A stretch of DNA of 64,000 nucleotides from Nostocoides sp. F2B08 (GTDB lineage Bacteria; Actinomycetota; Actinomycetes; Actinomycetales; Dermatophilaceae), in contig NZ_WESE01000007.1 of NCBI RefSeq assembly GCF_009184895.1, forward strand, positions 62,001-126,000, in the 5' to 3' direction. A program made the translations under genes and the position numbers. Below the pieces are notes generated by a model that saw nothing but the letters and a program-made list of their open reading frames with translations, had not been told where the DNA came from and searched no databases. This document shows, in pieces, positions 43,183 through 52,700 of this stretch. Every line of letters starts with the position of its first letter. The first letter of the stretch is position 1.

Positions 43183-45113
43183 CCGTCGGGGCGGTCGACG
43201 ATCCACCAGGCCGAGAGCGGAGGGAGCCACACCAGACCGTCCTCGCCCGGGGCGATCCCGTGGTCCCCGAGTGCGTTCCACGGTGAGCCGATCCCCATGC
43301 CGGCGACCACCGCATACGCGAAGGGCCGCCAGCTCTCGGTGACGTTGTAGACCGTGACCATCGGCCCGCTCGGGTGCTCCCGGATCGCCGCGAGGATCCC
43401 GTTGTCGGTGTCGCGGACGACGCGCGAGGGCGCTTGGGCGTGCAGCTGCGGCAGCGACGTGCGCACGTGCGCCAGATGGCTCAGTGCCGCGAACGCCCGG
43501 CCCTCGACCGTGCGCCGGTCATGGCGGCGTTCCGCCGCGGTCCAGTCCAGCCGGGGTCGGTGCGCCCAGCGGTTGTCGTCCTCGTGGCCGGGCTCGTCGG
43601 CCCAGTTCGGGTCGTTCGGCGTCGCGAGCTCGTCGCCCGACCAGATGACCGGTAGTCCGCCCCAGCCGTAGATCATGGCGTGCGCCAGGACGTACCGGGA
43701 GAGCGCTGTGTCCAGCCGCTCCCCCGTGGCCCCTCCCATGCCGAGCAGCGACGCTGTCGTCCCACTCGTACGCATGTCGCCGGTCTGCTCGTTGACCTGG
43801 AACAGCATCCCGTCGGCCCAGGAGCCGGGGAAGCTGCCGTCGTACCAGCGCGCCAGAAAGCGCCGGTGCTCGAAGCCGGAGACCCCGACCTCGCCCGCGT
43901 CCCGGTCGTCGATGGCCCAGCCGATGTCGTCGTGGCAGCGGACATAGGTGATCCACGTGCCGAGCGGCGGTGTGGCCGGCAGCGAGGTGAGGGCGTGCCG
44001 GGCGAGGAAGGTCTCCTGGCTCGCGAGCATCGACCAGATCTGGACCATCAGTGAGTTGTGGTACGCGAGGTCGCTGACCCGGCCCACGTGCCGCCCCACC
44101 CCGAGGTACGGCACGAGGTCGCGCGGCCCGACGATCGCCTCGGCCTTGAACACGACAGCAGAGGCCGCGATCCGCGCCACGGTCCGTAGGACCTGGGTCA
44201 GGTCGTGGACCTCGGGCTCGTTCTGGCAGGTGGTGCCCATCCGCTTCCACGTGAAGGCGATCGCGTCGAGACGCAAGACCTCGACGCCGAGGTTGGCGAG
44301 GAACAGGATGATGTCGACGTACTCGGTGAGGACGTCCGGGTTGGCCCAGTTGACGTCCCACTGCCACTCGTTGAAGGTCGTCCACACCCACCCCTGCAGG
44401 TCCTCGTCCCACGTGAAGTTGCCGGGCGCGAAGTCGGGGAAGACCTCGGGCAGGGTCCGCTCGTAGGCGTCCGGAACGGTGCGGTCCGGGAAGATGTGGA
44501 AGTAGTCGCGGTAGCGCTGCTCACCGGACCTGGCCCGCTCGGCCCACTCGTGCTCTCGGGCGACGTGGTTGAGGACGAGGTCCATGACGAGCGAGATCCC
44601 GTGACCGCGCAGGGTGGTCGCGAGGTGGCGCAGGTCGTCCGTCGTCCCGAGGTCGGGTCGGATGGTCCGGTAGTCGGCGATCGCGTAGCCGCCGTCGTTG
44701 TCCCCGTCGCGAGGTTTGAGCGCAGGCATGAGGTGGAGGTAGGTGACACCGAGCTCGCTCAGGTAGTCGACCTTCTCGGTCAGGCCCATCAGCGTCCCGG
44801 CGAAGCGGTCGGCGTAGCAGGCGTACCCCACCTGGCCGGGCTGTTGCAGCCAGTCCGGCGTCAGCGCCCGCTTGTAGTCCAGCAGGTGCAGGTCGTCGGT
44901 TCGTTCGAGGTATGCGCGGGTCGCCCGCTCGACGAGGTCCGCCGCGACGGCCCCGGGGTCGCCGTCGGGGTAGAGCCGCTCGAGCGGTTGGAGGAGATCG
45001 TCCCAGAACCGGTCGATGCGCACGAGCAGCGCGCGGCCGTGCTCCGCGGTGCACCGGGACTCGCGCAGGTGGGCGGCGGTGGTCCGTCGAACCTGCTCCG
45101 GCGCGCGCATCAT
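43164..45113 (-). CDS. Amylosucrase (GH13 subfamily 4)
   Basis: 649 aa. The sequence follows Neisseria amylosucrase closely: QVGYACYADRFAGTL, ELGVTYLHLMPALKP, VMDLVLNHVAREHEW, catalytic nucleophile in VEVLRLDAIAFTWK, acid/base in VVFKAEAIVGP and transition-state Asp in YVRCHDDIGW. Amylosucrase uses sucrose to extend alpha-1,4-glucan and releases fructose; sucrose hydrolase is the close alternative. There is no signal peptide. Two Met codons (45113, 45110) are possible; AATACT lies seven bases before the second. A LacI-type operator overlaps the expected -35 position. Confidence 0.92.
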   Translation of the reverse strand: MMRAPEQVRRTTAAHLRESRCTAEHGRALLVRIDRFWDDLLQPLERLYPDGDPGAVAADLVERATRAYLERTDDLHLLDYKRALTPDWLQQPGQVGYACYADRFAGTLMGLTEKVDYLSELGVTYLHLMPALKPRDGDNDGGYAIADYRTIRPDLGTTDDLRHLATTLRGHGISLVMDLVLNHVAREHEWAERARSGEQRYRDYFHIFPDRTVPDAYERTLPEVFPDFAPGNFTWDEDLQGWVWTTFNEWQWDVNWANPDVLTEYVDIILFLANLGVEVLRLDAIAFTWKRMGTTCQNEPEVHDLTQVLRTVARIAASAVVFKAEAIVGPRDLVPYLGVGRHVGRVSDLAYHNSLMVQIWSMLASQETFLARHALTSLPATPPLGTWITYVRCHDDIGWAIDDRDAGEVGVSGFEHRRFLARWYDGSFPGSWADGMLFQVNEQTGDMRTSGTTASLLGMGGATGERLDTALSRYVLAHAMIYGWGGLPVIWSGDELATPNDPNWADEPGHEDDNRWAHRPRLDWTAAERRHDRRTVEGRAFAALSHLAHVRTSLPQLHAQAPSRVVRDTDNGILAAIREHPSGPMVTVYNVTESWRPFAYAVVAGMGIGSPWNALGDHGIAPGEDGLVWLPPLSAWWIVDRPDGQGVVG

Positions 45114-45133
45114 GGGCAGTATTCAACACCACA

Positions 45134-45147
45134 CGAAAACGCTTTCG
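45134..45147. promoter_or_regulatory. LacI/GalR-family operator upstream of amylosucrase
   Basis: CGAAAACGCTTTCG is a 14-bp palindrome with one mismatched pair and the central CG typical of LacI/GalR operators. The amylosucrase -10 box AATACT is at 45123-45118, so the operator covers the -35 position. Binding would repress the gene, presumably until sucrose or a related sugar is present. No LacI gene is in the window. Confidence 0.7.
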
Positions 45148-45230
45148 CAGCGTCGTGGCCCCACGGGATCGACAACGCACCCGACTCCACCCACCGTGCG
45201 GGCGGGCGACCCGCAGCGAGCGGCGGGTGG

Positions 45231-45857
45231 CTAGGCTCCCTCGACGAACAACGATGCGTCCCCGGCTCCCTGCCGGGCGATGACGGGCGTCCCGTCGGAG
45301 AAGTCCACGACGGTGGTGGGTTCGAGTCCGCACTCCCCCTCGATGATGGCGTCGACGAGGTGGCCGATCTCGTCCCCGACGACCCACCCCTCGGTCAGCG
45401 GCTCGTCGTGATCCGGCAGGATCAGCGTCGACGACAGCAGCGGCTCCCCCACCTCGGCGAGGAGGGCCGAGACGAGGCGGTGGTGCGGAAGGCGCACACC
45501 GACCGTCTTCTTCTTGGGATGCATGAGGCGGCGGGGCACCTCCTTGGTGGCCGGGAGGATGAAGGTGTACGGCCCAGGCGTCGCCGCCTTGATCGCCCGG
45601 AACACCGAGTTGTCGATGAGAACGAACTGGCCGAGCTGGGCGAAGGATGAGCAGACCAGCGTGTAGTGGTGCCGTTCGTCCAGCCGCCGAATCCGGGCGA
45701 TACGCTCCTTGCCCTCCTGGTTGCCGAGCGCGCACCCCAGGGCGTAGCCACTGTCGGTCGGGTAGGCGATGAGACCCCCGTCAGCGAGGATGGCGGCCGC
45801 CTGGGCGATCAGGCGCGGCTGCGGGTCGTGGGGGTGGATGTCGAGATATCGGGCCAC
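45231..45857 (-). CDS. yciO: YciO family protein (YrdC/Sua5 superfamily)
   Basis: 208 aa from GTG at 45857. It aligns along its length with E. coli YciO: IHPHDPQPRLIAQAAAIL, GLIAYPTDSGYALGCALG, TPGPYTFILPATKEVPRRL and TTVVDFSDGTPVIARQGAGD. The superfamily makes threonylcarbamoyl-AMP for the t6A modification of tRNA; YciO itself is weaker or divergent in this activity, and another Sua5/TsaC elsewhere is expected. It lies 3 bp behind the OsmC gene in one operon. Confidence 0.9.
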   Translation of the reverse strand: MARYLDIHPHDPQPRLIAQAAAILADGGLIAYPTDSGYALGCALGNQEGKERIARIRRLDERHHYTLVCSSFAQLGQFVLIDNSVFRAIKAATPGPYTFILPATKEVPRRLMHPKKKTVGVRLPHHRLVSALLAEVGEPLLSSTLILPDHDEPLTEGWVVGDEIGHLVDAIIEGECGLEPTTVVDFSDGTPVIARQGAGDASLFVEGA

Positions 45858-45860
45858 GGC

Positions 45861-46313
45861 TCACTCCACCTTCATCTCGACCGGAGTCCCGAGCTGCACG
45901 GTCCTGGACACGGTGCACAACCTGTCGTGCGACATGGCCACCGCACGAGGGAGCATCTCGCGCGCCCGATCGCCGTCGGCCCCGGCGGGGAACCGCACCG
46001 TGAAGGTGACCTCGAGGTCGGTCATGTGGTTACCGTTCTCCGGGTCCGTCGCCTTGACCCCCGTCGACGTCGCCGCGAACGCGGTGGGCTCGGCCCGACG
46101 GCTGGTCACGATGTCGACGTCGACAGCCGAGCAGCCCGCTATGGCGGCCAGGAGCAGCTCGACCGGCGTGAAGTCCGCGGTTCTGCCGTTGCCGAGCCTG
46201 ATGCTCCCGCCCCGCTCGTTGGTGACCTCGTACACACCCTGGGCCACCCTGCTGAGAGCGACACTCCGACGGCCCAGTCCGGTTCCGCCGGTCGGTTCGG
46301 TGCTTTCGCCCAT
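45861..46313 (-). CDS. OsmC family protein
   Basis: 150 aa from ATG at 46313 with GTGAGGGA upstream. OsmC-fold features are FTPVELLLAAIAGCSAVDVDIV, with the first redox cysteine, and MSHDRLCTVSRTVQLG, with the second. Family members reduce organic or fatty-acid hydroperoxides using the two cysteines, or serve unknown roles. Both catalytic cysteines appear present. It heads a two-gene operon with yciO. A redox-defence role is inferred from the family. Confidence 0.9.
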   Translation of the reverse strand: MGESTEPTGGTGLGRRSVALSRVAQGVYEVTNERGGSIRLGNGRTADFTPVELLLAAIAGCSAVDVDIVTSRRAEPTAFAATSTGVKATDPENGNHMTDLEVTFTVRFPAGADGDRAREMLPRAVAMSHDRLCTVSRTVQLGTPVEMKVE

Positions 46314-46363
46314 CGTCGATTCCCTCACTCTCGCCGAGACTCCCACAGGCACACTAGAACAGA

Positions 46364-46987
46364 ATGAGCCGCATGCACCCCCAAGCCGCGCGTCCAGCCC
46401 GCCATGACCGGGGCCGCCTGGTCCTCGTCCGCCACGGGAAAACCGAGTGGTCCGAGAACGGCCGGCACACCGGCACGACCGACCTGCCGCTCCTCCCCCA
46501 GGGCGAAGCCGATGCCCGGGGACTGGCCGAGCGGCTGGCTGCGTTCGACGTCGGACTGGCACTGTGCTCACCGCTGCGCCGGGCTCGCCGAACAGCGGAG
46601 CTGGCCGGCTTCCCCGACGCGGTCGTCGACGACGACCTCCGCGAGTGGGACTACGGCGGATATGAGGGACGCACGACCCCGGACATCCGCGAGGAGCTCG
46701 GCTACGCGTGGACCGTCTTCGATGACGGCGTCGTGCCCGGGGACAGCCCGGGCGAGACCGTCGAGGAGGTCGCGGCGCGCGCCTCCCGGGTCCTCGACCG
46801 CGTCAGTCCGGTCCTCGCCGAACGCGACGTCGTCCTGTTCGGGCACGGTCACGCGTTGCGGGTCCTCGCGGCGACCTATCTGCGTCAGCAGCCGCGGTTC
46901 GGTGCCCACCTGCTGCTCGACGCCGGATCCCTGTGTGTGCTCGAGGTCGAGCGCGGGCAGCCGGCGGTCAAGCGCTGGAACGCGTAG
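46364..46987 (+). CDS. Histidine phosphatase family protein (phosphoglycerate-mutase-like)
   Basis: 207 aa. The catalytic RHG motif is in LVLVRHGKTEWSENGRHTG, and the second His lies in VVLFGHGHALRVLAA. CSPLRRARRTAELAG gives the phosphate-binding arginines. The family spans acid phosphatases, sugar-phosphatases and cofactor phosphatases; the substrate is not clear. It overlaps the convergent GCS2 gene by 20 bp. It is unlikely to be the glycolytic mutase because the sequence is much shorter and lacks its conserved inserts. Confidence 0.9.
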   Translation: MSRMHPQAARPARHDRGRLVLVRHGKTEWSENGRHTGTTDLPLLPQGEADARGLAERLAAFDVGLALCSPLRRARRTAELAGFPDAVVDDDLREWDYGGYEGRTTPDIREELGYAWTVFDDGVVPGDSPGETVEEVAARASRVLDRVSPVLAERDVVLFGHGHALRVLAATYLRQQPRFGAHLLLDAGSLCVLEVERGQPAVKRWNA

Positions 46988-48470
46988 AAGAGGGAACCTG
47001 CCACGTGTGCACCGCCTCGTTGGTGTGCATGTTCTCGACGTAGCGCTCGAGCATGCCGCGCAGGGCGCTCGCGCGATCCTGGCCCTGGTCCTCGAGCGCC
47101 CGGACCGTGTCGGTCTGCCACGTCGCTCCGTTGGCGCCGGTGGTGGCCCGACCCTCGATCACCGTGAGGTACCGGTCCGTGACCGAGCTCGCCACGCCCC
47201 AGTCCGCCAGCCCTTCATGGGCCATCGGCAGCAAATGGCGCAGGACGAGCTCGTCGACGCCGACCTCCCCGAAGCCCGGCCAGTACACCCGCGACTCGAT
47301 CCCGCGTCGGGCGCATTCCTTGAAGTTCTGCTCGGCGGCGGCGAAGCTCATCTGGGTCCAGACCGGACGGTCCTCCTGGGAGAGGGTCCGGACGAGCCCG
47401 TAGTAGAACGCCGCGTTCGCCATGACGTCGCAGATCGTCGGCCCGGCCGGTAGCACGCGGTTCTCGACGCGCAGGTGCGGCTTGCCGTCGACGGTGTCGT
47501 AGATCGGGCGGTTCCACCGGTAGACCGTCCCGTTGTGGAGTCGGAGCTCGGCCAGCTGGGGCGCGCGGCCGCTCGCGAGGACGGCCACCGGATCCTCGTC
47601 GCTGCACTCGGGAAGGAGGGCAGGGAAGTAGCGCACGTTCTCCTCGAAGAGGTCGAAGATCGAGGTCACCCACCGCTCACCGAACCAGACCCGGGGACGC
47701 ACGCCCTGGTTGCGCAGCTCGATCGGTCGGGTGTCGGTCGCCTGCGCGAAGAGCTCGATGCGGGTCTCCGCGTGCAGGCGGCGGCCGAAGAAGAACGGCG
47801 AGTTGGCGGCGAGGGCGAGCTGCGGTCCGGCGATCGACTGCGCGGCGTTCCAGTAGTTGGCGAACTCGGTGGGGGCGACCTGGATGTGCAGCTGGACGGA
47901 GGTGCAGGCCGATTCCGGTGCGATGGAGTCCGAGTAGGTCGCCAGCCGCTCCCCCGTCGGCCCGTCGATGTCGAGGTAGATGTCCTCACCCCTGGCCACG
48001 AAGATCGAGTCGTTCAGAGCGGTGTAGCGGTTGTTGTCGCTGATCCACTCGCCCGCGAAGTGCTCGGGCATGATCGTCGGGAGGATGCCGATCGGCACGA
48101 TCCTGGCCCCGACCTCCTGGGCCCGTCGCTCTGCCTCGTTGAGCGAGTCCCGCAGCTCCTGCTCCAGGCCGAGGGCCTCCTCCCCCGGCAGGGGCCGAGG
48201 ATCGACGTTGAGCTCGATGTTGTACTGGGCGAGCTCGGTCTGGTAGTCCGGGTTCGCGATGTGTTCGAGGACCTCGGCGTTGCCGAAGCGTGGTTGGTAG
48301 GCGTCATCGACGAGGTTGAGCTCGATCTCGAGGCCGGTGAGCGGTTTGTCGAACTCGAACTGGCTCGTGGCGAGCATCTGCTCGAACACGTCGAGGTTCT
48401 GACGGACCTTCTCGCGGTACCGCTGCCGCTCCTCGCGGGAGAAGCTTTGTGCACTGACTTCGGCTCCCAT
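46968..48470 (-). CDS. Glutamate--cysteine ligase family protein (GCS2-type)
   Basis: 500 aa from ATG at 48470. The N-terminal FEFDKPLTGLEIELNLVD, INTEFNxxP-like NIELNVDPRPLPGEEA and the SVQLHIQVAP segment match the GCS2/YbdK carboxylate-amine ligase fold, with WTQMSFAAAEQNFKECARR late in the chain. Such enzymes join glutamate to an amine in an ATP-dependent way. The usual GCS2 length is about 370-400 aa; the 500-aa type is common in actinobacteria. Whether the product is gamma-glutamylcysteine is not established, as actinobacteria mostly use mycothiol. Confidence 0.85.
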   Translation of the reverse strand: MGAEVSAQSFSREERQRYREKVRQNLDVFEQMLATSQFEFDKPLTGLEIELNLVDDAYQPRFGNAEVLEHIANPDYQTELAQYNIELNVDPRPLPGEEALGLEQELRDSLNEAERRAQEVGARIVPIGILPTIMPEHFAGEWISDNNRYTALNDSIFVARGEDIYLDIDGPTGERLATYSDSIAPESACTSVQLHIQVAPTEFANYWNAAQSIAGPQLALAANSPFFFGRRLHAETRIELFAQATDTRPIELRNQGVRPRVWFGERWVTSIFDLFEENVRYFPALLPECSDEDPVAVLASGRAPQLAELRLHNGTVYRWNRPIYDTVDGKPHLRVENRVLPAGPTICDVMANAAFYYGLVRTLSQEDRPVWTQMSFAAAEQNFKECARRGIESRVYWPGFGEVGVDELVLRHLLPMAHEGLADWGVASSVTDRYLTVIEGRATTGANGATWQTDTVRALEDQGQDRASALRGMLERYVENMHTNEAVHTWQVPSSTRSSA

Positions 48471-48579
48471 GACCCGATCCAACCAGAGTGTGGGCGCGCG
48501 CGGCAGGCTATCGGGATCCCTCGTGGCCCATCGCCCTGCGCAACACGCGGACGAACCGCGGGGCCGACCCTCCCGGGCG

Positions 48580-48602
48580 CTGTCGGTGCGCTCTCCTAGC
48601 CT
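48580..48602 (+). promoter_or_regulatory. PafBC-type DNA-damage promoter of sbcDC
   Basis: CTGTCGGTG (48580-48588), eight bases, then TAGCCT (48597-48602) fits the mycobacterial LexA-independent damage promoter TTGTCRGTG-N8-TAN3T in all but the first base, with the exact spacing. The ATG of sbcD follows after six bases, so the transcript would be leaderless. The activator, PafBC, is encoded at 7076-9100. Confidence 0.75.
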
Positions 48603-48608
48603 GCTGGT

Positions 48609-49766
48609 ATGCGGTTCCTCCACACCTCGGACTGGCACCTGGGCCGGGCCTTCCACCAGGTCGGTCTGCTCGATGCGCAGCGGGGCTATGTCGAGCACCT
48701 CATCGAGGTCGTCCGGACCGAGCACGTCGACGCGGTGCTCATCGCCGGAGACGTCTACGACCGGGCCATGCCCTCCCCGGACACGGTGGAGCTGTTCAGC
48801 GAGACCCTCGTGCGGCTCGTCGACGCCGGTGCCCAGGTCATCGTCTCGAGCGGCAACCACGACTCGGCCGTCCGCCTGGGGTTCGCCTCGGGTCTGCTCG
48901 AGCGGGCGGGCGTCCACGTGCGCACCGGGCTGGGGGACGTGGCTCGACCGGTCGTCGTGCGGGACACAGCCGTCTATCCCATTCCCTACCTCGAGCCCCG
49001 CCTCGTCGCACCGATACTGCACTGCTCGCCCACGCATACCGACGTTCTCACGACCGTCCTCGCCATGCTCCCCCCCGCCGGACTCGTGCGCGGCGCCACG
49101 ACGTCGGTCGTCATGGCCCATACGTTCGTGACCGGGTGCGCGACCACCGACTCCGAACGGGACATCCTGTCCGGGGGGTTGGGCGCCGTCCATCCGGACG
49201 TCTTCGCCGGCTACTCCTACGTCGCCCTCGGGCACCTCCACGGTCGCCAGCAGGTTGCGGAGACCACCCGGTACAGCGGATCTCCGGTCGCGATGTCCTT
49301 CAGCGAGGTCGGCCACACCAAGGGCAGCCTGCTCGTCGACCTCGACCCGTCGGGTGCTCGTGTCCAGACCGTCGAGGCTCCCGTGCACCGCCGGATCGCC
49401 ACCTTGCGAGGCGAGCTCGACGAGCTCCTGACCTCGCGCGCTCACGCCCACGCCGAGACCGCCTGGTGTCAGATCACGCTCACCGACGCGCATCGTCCGC
49501 TGGGCGCGATGGACCGCCTGCGCTCCCGGTTCCCACACACCCTCGAGCTCCGCTTCGAGCCCAGTGGCGGGTCTTCGCAGCACTCGACCTACACCGCCCG
49601 GGTCGCCGCCCGCACGTCGTTGGACGTGTGTTGTGACTTCCTGTCGCACGTCCGTGGCGGAACACCGACCACGAGCGACGAGACCGGCCTCTTCGAAGAG
49701 GCCCTCGGACGCTCACGGGAGACCCGGGCGGCGACGCGCGACGAGGGGCAGGTCGGCGCCGCATGA
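48609..49766 (+). CDS. sbcD: Nuclease SbcCD subunit D
   Basis: 385 aa. The metallophosphoesterase motifs are MRFLHTSDWHLGR, AGDVYDRAMPS, SSGNHDSAVRLG, MAHTFVTG and ALGHLHGRQ, giving the Mn-binding residues of Mre11-type nucleases. SbcD with SbcC cleaves hairpins and protein-blocked DNA ends. The C-terminal capping domain is present. It overlaps sbcC by 4 bp (ATGA). The promoter carries a PafBC-type damage motif, so expression is probably induced by DNA damage. Confidence 0.96.
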   Translation: MRFLHTSDWHLGRAFHQVGLLDAQRGYVEHLIEVVRTEHVDAVLIAGDVYDRAMPSPDTVELFSETLVRLVDAGAQVIVSSGNHDSAVRLGFASGLLERAGVHVRTGLGDVARPVVVRDTAVYPIPYLEPRLVAPILHCSPTHTDVLTTVLAMLPPAGLVRGATTSVVMAHTFVTGCATTDSERDILSGGLGAVHPDVFAGYSYVALGHLHGRQQVAETTRYSGSPVAMSFSEVGHTKGSLLVDLDPSGARVQTVEAPVHRRIATLRGELDELLTSRAHAHAETAWCQITLTDAHRPLGAMDRLRSRFPHTLELRFEPSGGSSQHSTYTARVAARTSLDVCCDFLSHVRGGTPTTSDETGLFEEALGRSRETRAATRDEGQVGAA

Positions 49767-52700
49767 GGCTCCACGCCCTGCGTGTCGCCGGGTTCGGCCC
49801 CTTCCCTGACCCGGTCGAGGTCGACTTCGACGCGGTGTGTGCGGCCGGCCTCTTCCTCATCCACGGTGCAACCGGGGCGGGCAAGACGAGCCTGCTCGAC
49901 GCCGTCTGCTTCGCGATCTTCGCGGATGTCCCCGGCTCCCGGACTCGACGCGGCCTCGTGAGCGACCACGCGCCCGAGGGCACCCGTCCTGTCGTCACCC
50001 TCGAGTTCACCTCGGGCGGCCGGAGGTTCCGGATCGAACGGAGTCCCGACTACTCTCGCCCGAAACGCCGCGGCTCGGGCACGACCCGGGTCCCGGCCTC
50101 GGTGGTTCTCGCGGAGCGGACCGGGATGGGTTGGCGGCCGCTCTCCACACGGCACGACGAGGTGGCCGACCTGCTAGACCAGGTGCTGGGGATGGGGTTG
50201 GCGCAGTTCGCCAAGGTGGTCGTGCTCCCGCAGGGCGACGTCTCGGCGTTCCTCCGCGCCTCGCCCGAAGACCGCCGGGCGCTGCTCGAGCGGCTGTTCG
50301 ACATCTCCACCTACATCGACGTCGAGGAGTGGCTCGTCCAGGAGCGTCGGCGCACCGCTGCCGTCGTCGAAGAGCTCGCGGCGGCCCTGAGCCGCGAGAT
50401 CGACCGCCTCGACGACCACGCCCCGGATGCCGGGGAGCAGCCCTGGGGCGAAACGCCCTCGGATCGTCTGCCCGAGCTGCTCGCGACCCTTATCGGTGAT
50501 CTCGAACGCGAGGTCGGTGATCTGCTCGCCGCCGCCGATGCGGCGACCGGGACTCTCTCCGCAACCGCTCGGGCCGCCGAGGTGGGCAGGACCCTCGCCG
50601 CTCACCGCGAGCGCGGTGAGCGTGCCCAGGCGCGGCGCACCGCGGAGCTGGCCCGCTGCGCCCGGATCGAGGAGCTGCGCGTCCAGGTCGCCCGCGCGCT
50701 CGCCGCGGACGGTCTCGCAGGCCACCTCGACGGCCTGGAGCACGCCGTGCGTGACGAGGACTCCCACCTCGCCGAGCTCGGCGGGGCAGCCGCGGGGCTC
50801 GGTCTGACACCGGAGACGGTTGACGACGGGCTGGTGGCGGAGCTTGTCGACGGCGTGCGCGATGGTGACGCCGTGGTGTCGGAGCTGGCCCACCTCGCCG
50901 ACGAGCTCGCCCGGGCCGAGGCGCTCCTCGACCGCGCGAGGACGACGGCGACGTCCGCGCTCGCCGTCCTTGACTCCGCGGTGGACCGCGCCGAGCACGC
51001 GCAGGCCGAGGTCGTCGGCGTCGGGCAGCGGCTCACCGACCTCGGCGGTATCTCGACGCGGTTGACCTCGGCCACCCAGGAGCGGGCAGCCGTGGGTGAG
51101 CGGCTCGGACTGCTCGAGGAGCTGACGTCGCTACGGCGGGCTCGGTCCGAGACGACGTCCACCCTCACTGATGCGCGTGAGCGACTCCTCGGGGCGCAGC
51201 AGACCGTCATCGACCTGCGACAGAGGCGACTCGAAGGGATGGCGGGCGAGCTCGCGATGGGCCTGGAGCCCGGTCAGCCGTGCGCCGTCTGCGGAAGCAC
51301 GGCGCACCCCGATCCGGCATCCGGCGCGTCGGTCGTCGACGCCGAGGAGGTCCTCGCCTGGGAGGCCCGACTGGAGGGCTTCCGCACCGAGGTCGCAGAG
51401 CTGGACCGTCGTGCCGCCGCACAACTGGCGCGCGAGGAGTCGCTGCGGGACCGCCTCGGCCCGGAGTCCGAGGCCGATCCGGCGGACCTGCGCCGGCGCA
51501 GGGACGAGCTCGCGGCGACGATCGAGGAGGCCGGCCGGGGCATGGACGAGATCGCCACGCTCGAGGAGCGTCTCGACGCCGCCCGCACCGCCGCCGCGGC
51601 TGCATCGGCGCGAGTGGCGGAGTCCTCCACCGCCGCGGCCGCCGCCTCCTCCTCGCTGCGCTCGGCGACGACGGCGCGCGACGACCTCGTCGACCGAATC
51701 TCGTCGCGAGCAACCGCTCACGACGACTGCCCCTGCGGCGGAGGCGCCGCGGACCACGACGACGTCAAGGCCGTCGTCACCCGGCACCGCTTGTTCGCCG
51801 CTGCGGTCGACCGCCTTCGCGTCTGCCACGGCGCCCTCGCGGATGCCCAGGCCCGACGGGCCGATCGGGAGGCGGCCGCCCGCCACGCCGCCGCCGAGCG
51901 AGGATTCGACGGCCTGGACGCGGCGCGGACCGCCCGATGGCCCCCCGCGACCCTCGACGGTCACCGGGCCGTGATCGCCGAACACGAGCAGACCCTGGCG
52001 GTCACCGAGGCCACACTGACCGACCCGCCCGTCAGCGTCGCTCTCACGGTCGACCCACCCGATCTGGACGCCCTCGAGCGGGCCGAAACACGGGCCCGGC
52101 GACTCGTGCGCGAAGCCCAGGCCGCGCATACGGCGGCCGAGACCCGGCTCGGCGTCCTGCGCTCGATTCTGGGTCCTCTCGCGGTGCTCACCGACCGGCT
52201 GAACTCGGCCCGCACCCGGGCCGCCGAGGTCAAGGACCTGGCGGATGCCGTATCGGGTGTCGGCGGCGGAAACACCTTGCGGATGCGGCTCTCGTCGTAC
52301 GTCCTGGCGGCTCGGCTCGAGAAGGTCGTCGCGCTGGCCAACGAGCGCCTGATCCGCATGGATGCCGGGCGCTATCTCCTCGAGCACAGTGACGACCGGG
52401 TCGCGGGCTCCGGCCGGAGCGGTCTGGATCTTCGGGTGCTCGACCAGTGGACCGGACGGGCCCGTGCCACGTCGTCGTTGTCGGGGGGCGAGTCCTTCAT
52501 GGTCTCGCTCGCGCTCGCGCTGGGACTGGCCGATGCCGTGCGCGAGGAGAGCGGTGGTGTCGACCTCGGCACGCTCTTCGTCGACGAGGGGTTCGGCAGC
52601 CTCGACGACGAGTCGCTCGAGCAGGTCCTCGGCGTGCTCGACGGACTACGCGAGGGAGGCCGCGCCGTCGGCGTGGTCTCACACGTGGGCGACCTTCGCT

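Noticed and set aside
48471-49649. N-terminal extension of the GCS2 gene to 893 aa
   Set aside because: The added part is antisense to sbcD; the family sequence starts near the ATG at 48470.
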